Shown here one piece after another: positions 4,563 through 5,912 of a stretch of DNA of 5,912 nt. The notes under the pieces are model-generated. The model did no database searches, was not told where the DNA came from, and was given only the letters and a program-made list of their open reading frames with translations. The translations under genes and the position numbers were made by a program. Every line of letters starts with the position of its first letter. Position 1 is the first letter of the stretch. Source of the DNA: Candidatus Margulisiibacteriota bacterium (GTDB lineage Bacteria; Margulisbacteria; WOR-1; XYC2-FULL-46-14; JAHJBW01); assembly GCA_018813405.1 (NCBI GenBank), contig JAHJBW010000230.1:1-5912 (forward strand), in the 5' to 3' direction.

Positions 4563-5423
4563 ATGCCAGTGATCCCGCCAATATATAGAGAAAGCCCAAG
4601 CCATGTCGTCCATTTGACAAAACCCTTCAGGGGAGAACCACCATTAAAATGTTTGGTGAACATCTTAAAAGAAAGAAAAATATCGGCCTTTAACAATTTT
4701 GGACTTGCCAGGGAATTTGCCAGCAATTTTAGAAGGGCGCATCCCGACGCGAAGCTCAGGACACAAAAAACCGTCTGCTTTACCGCCGTGCCGCTCCACT
4801 GGCTGCCGAGCGTTTGCAGAAGGCGCAACAGCGAATTTGGATTGGGCTTTACCAAAAGCTGGTTAACGCACAAGAACGGCAATCATGTTATCTATGCCGA
4901 AAAGGATAAGCCCCTTTTCAACGCTTTCAAAGCCCTTACAGATGAAGCAAGAAGATCTCCAGCCGCCAGGATATTAAACCTGCTTGATTCTCTCGAACTG
5001 GATCCCCAAAATAAAGTGCTGGTAACCCGGATAATAAGCAACGCTCCTGTAGATATGTCCGCCATGGGTATGGAGACCATCTGGGCCATAACACCATTCG
5101 TTGACGGGCCGGGAGAATACCAGGGCAGGTCCTACCGTTTTGATTGGGAAATGGAATGGAGAGTAAGAGGAAGCCTGACTTTTGAGGATGATGATGTCGA
5201 GCTCCTGGTCATGCCTGAAAAATATCACGATCAGGTCCGTCATCTTAAAGTTACAGGTCTGCCGGACCCCAAATTGGTCAAGGTAAAGACCCCTTCAACG
5301 CGCACTTATAAATGCCCCATCATCGATCCCAACTGGGAATTTGAAAGGATAGAAGAGGAATTCGAAAGTGTAAGACAAGAACTCCGGCTCGCGGATGAAG
5401 AAGATTTTTTTGACGACATATGA
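4563..5423 (+). CDS. AbiGi-like (abortive infection family) protein, tentative
   Basis: A 286-residue soluble protein with no signal peptide or membrane segment. It resembles the AbiGi family (cognate partner proteins of AbiG-type phage abortive infection). The matching order is: SHVVHLTKPF near the start (12-22) with a following FxxLxxIL-like helix (LKCLVNILKERKI, 28-40), then KTVCFTAVPL (69-78), FGLGFTKSWL (92-101), NHVIYAE (107-113), and a later WEMEWRV (195-201) comparable to the EREWR motif of such proteins. The tail is acidic (LADEEDFFDDI). I recognise the pattern from memory, so the family is moderate and the function is inference; no toxin-like partner is next to it here. ATG 4563 follows AAAGGA. 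The gene is divergent from tadA, and its stop overlaps a possible promoter of the next gene. Confidence 0.6.
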   Translation: MPVIPPIYRESPSHVVHLTKPFRGEPPLKCLVNILKERKISAFNNFGLAREFASNFRRAHPDAKLRTQKTVCFTAVPLHWLPSVCRRRNSEFGLGFTKSWLTHKNGNHVIYAEKDKPLFNAFKALTDEARRSPAARILNLLDSLELDPQNKVLVTRIISNAPVDMSAMGMETIWAITPFVDGPGEYQGRSYRFDWEMEWRVRGSLTFEDDDVELLVMPEKYHDQVRHLKVTGLPDPKLVKVKTPSTRTYKCPIIDPNWEFERIEEEFESVRQELRLADEEDFFDDI

Positions 5424-5429
5424 TAAAAT
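5421..5429 (+). promoter_or_regulatory. Possible extended -10 for the GyrI/TEX264-like gene
   Basis: TGATAAAAT (TGn plus TAAAAT, one base off consensus) overlaps the TGA stop of the preceding gene. No properly spaced -35 is visible, so read-through from the upstream gene is equally possible. Confidence 0.35.
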
Positions 5430-5446
5430 TCCATTGATCCGGTCCT

Positions 5447-5455
5447 AAAGGGAGG
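5447..5455 (+). promoter_or_regulatory. Ribosome binding site deciding the GyrI/TEX264-like start
   Basis: AAAGGGAGG ends 7 bases before ATG 5463. This rules out the ATG at 5456, which sits directly against the SD and is in another frame. Confidence 0.75.
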
Positions 5456-5462
5456 ATGTATC

Positions 5463-5912
5463 ATGAGATTATTAAAAAGGTTGTTGATCCTGCTCATCGT
5501 TCTGGCAGTTCTTTTCGCGGGTTTCCTTGCCTATATGGGATACTTTGGCACCCCGCAGGTGACCGAACAGGAAATGGGGCCCTACACCATCGCCTACGAA
5601 AGCTTTGTTGGCCCCTACGCCGAAAGCGGCAAAGTCTTTGACAGGCTGTTCAAGTCCCTTAAAACTGACGGCGTCGAGGCCACCAGGGGATTCGGCATCT
5701 ATTACGATGATCCCGCCATTACGCCCAAAGATCAATTACGAAGCGATTGCGGAATTATTATCGAAGAACAAAATCTCAAAAAACTGGCACAGCTAAAAAA
5801 GAAATACCTGTTCATGACCATACCGCGCCAGAAATACCTGGTCGTTGAGTTTCCCATCAAGAACATGCTTTCTTACATGATCGGCCCCATGAAAGCCTAT
5901 CCCGCCATGTCA
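5463..5912 (+). CDS. Membrane-anchored GyrI/TEX264-like protein (partial, open at right edge)
   Basis: The first 150 residues are visible and the frame is open at the edge. An N-terminal hydrophobic helix with basic lead (MRLLKRLLILLIVLAVLFAGFLA, 1-23, extending to about 27) would anchor the protein in the membrane. It is followed by a GyrI-like ligand-binding domain: MGPYTIAYESFVGPYAESG (38-56), FGIYYDDPAITPKDQLRSDCGIII (77-100), and VVEFPIKNMLSYMIGPMKAYPAMS (127-150). The YYDDPxxTPxxxLRSxxG block and the FP...YPA block resemble vertebrate TEX264 more than classic AraC-effector domains. The function of bacterial members is unknown to me; small-molecule binding is inferred from the fold. It follows the AbiGi-like gene after 39 bases on the same strand. 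Confidence 0.85.
   Translation, partial: MRLLKRLLILLIVLAVLFAGFLAYMGYFGTPQVTEQEMGPYTIAYESFVGPYAESGKVFDRLFKSLKTDGVEATRGFGIYYDDPAITPKDQLRSDCGIIIEEQNLKKLAQLKKKYLFMTIPRQKYLVVEFPIKNMLSYMIGPMKAYPAMS

Noticed and set aside
4514..4882. A 122-codon minus-strand frame
   Set aside because: It is antisense to the AbiGi-like gene and runs through the divergent promoter region; the plus strand has the SD, promoter and family pattern.
5456..5641. ATG at 5456 as start of the last plus-strand gene
   Set aside because: It abuts the SD with no spacing and reads a different frame without the membrane anchor or GyrI domain.

Overview
The window is bacterial chromosome with moderate GC. Genes are compact, most ribosome sites are strong Shine-Dalgarno (SD) sequences of the AAGGAG type, and every intergenic gap on the minus strand carries a short palindromic repeat. 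The repeat-rich gaps, a GyrI/TEX264-like membrane-anchored protein and an intein-bearing UvrD suggest an uncultured candidate-phylum bacterium (something like Margulisbacteria/WOR-1 or Omnitrophota). That placement is an impression, not a determination. There is no gene-free stretch over 300 bases.

Layout: the left 4.5 kb is read on the minus strand. In transcription order it holds a TadA-like deaminase (4511-4086), a tRNA-Ser(GGA) (4001-3915), an alpha-D-phosphohexomutase (3847-2462), PyrR (2368-1817), a DUF4342 protein (1723-1466) and a UvrD-type helicase that runs off the left edge (1496 or 1421 to 1). The right 1.4 kb is read on the plus strand: an AbiGi-like protein (4563-5423), then a membrane-anchored GyrI/TEX264-like protein cut by the right edge (5463-5912). 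The strand switch at 4512-4562 is a 51-bp divergent promoter region whose two predicted promoters overlap.

The most notable item is in the helicase. Its reading frame passes through motifs Q, I, Ia, Ib and II, then breaks inside motif III right after VGDDDQ. The frame continues as an intein splicing domain (Cys1, and a TSNH block B) followed by a divergent GIY-YIG-like nuclease domain. The intein is open at the window edge, so its C-terminal splice junction and the C-extein are not visible. Intein DNA is clearly more AT-rich than the flanking helicase DNA.

The genes do not form one pathway. They look like a housekeeping cluster (tRNA/nucleotide metabolism, sugar-phosphate metabolism, DNA repair) with likely separate promoters. 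One possible phage-defence-family gene sits divergently next to tadA. Three different palindromic repeat types fill the gaps: a TCCGCC/GGCGGA double hairpin (two copies), a hairpin touching the tRNA 3' end, and an AAGTAGT-rich inverted repeat upstream of the tRNA.
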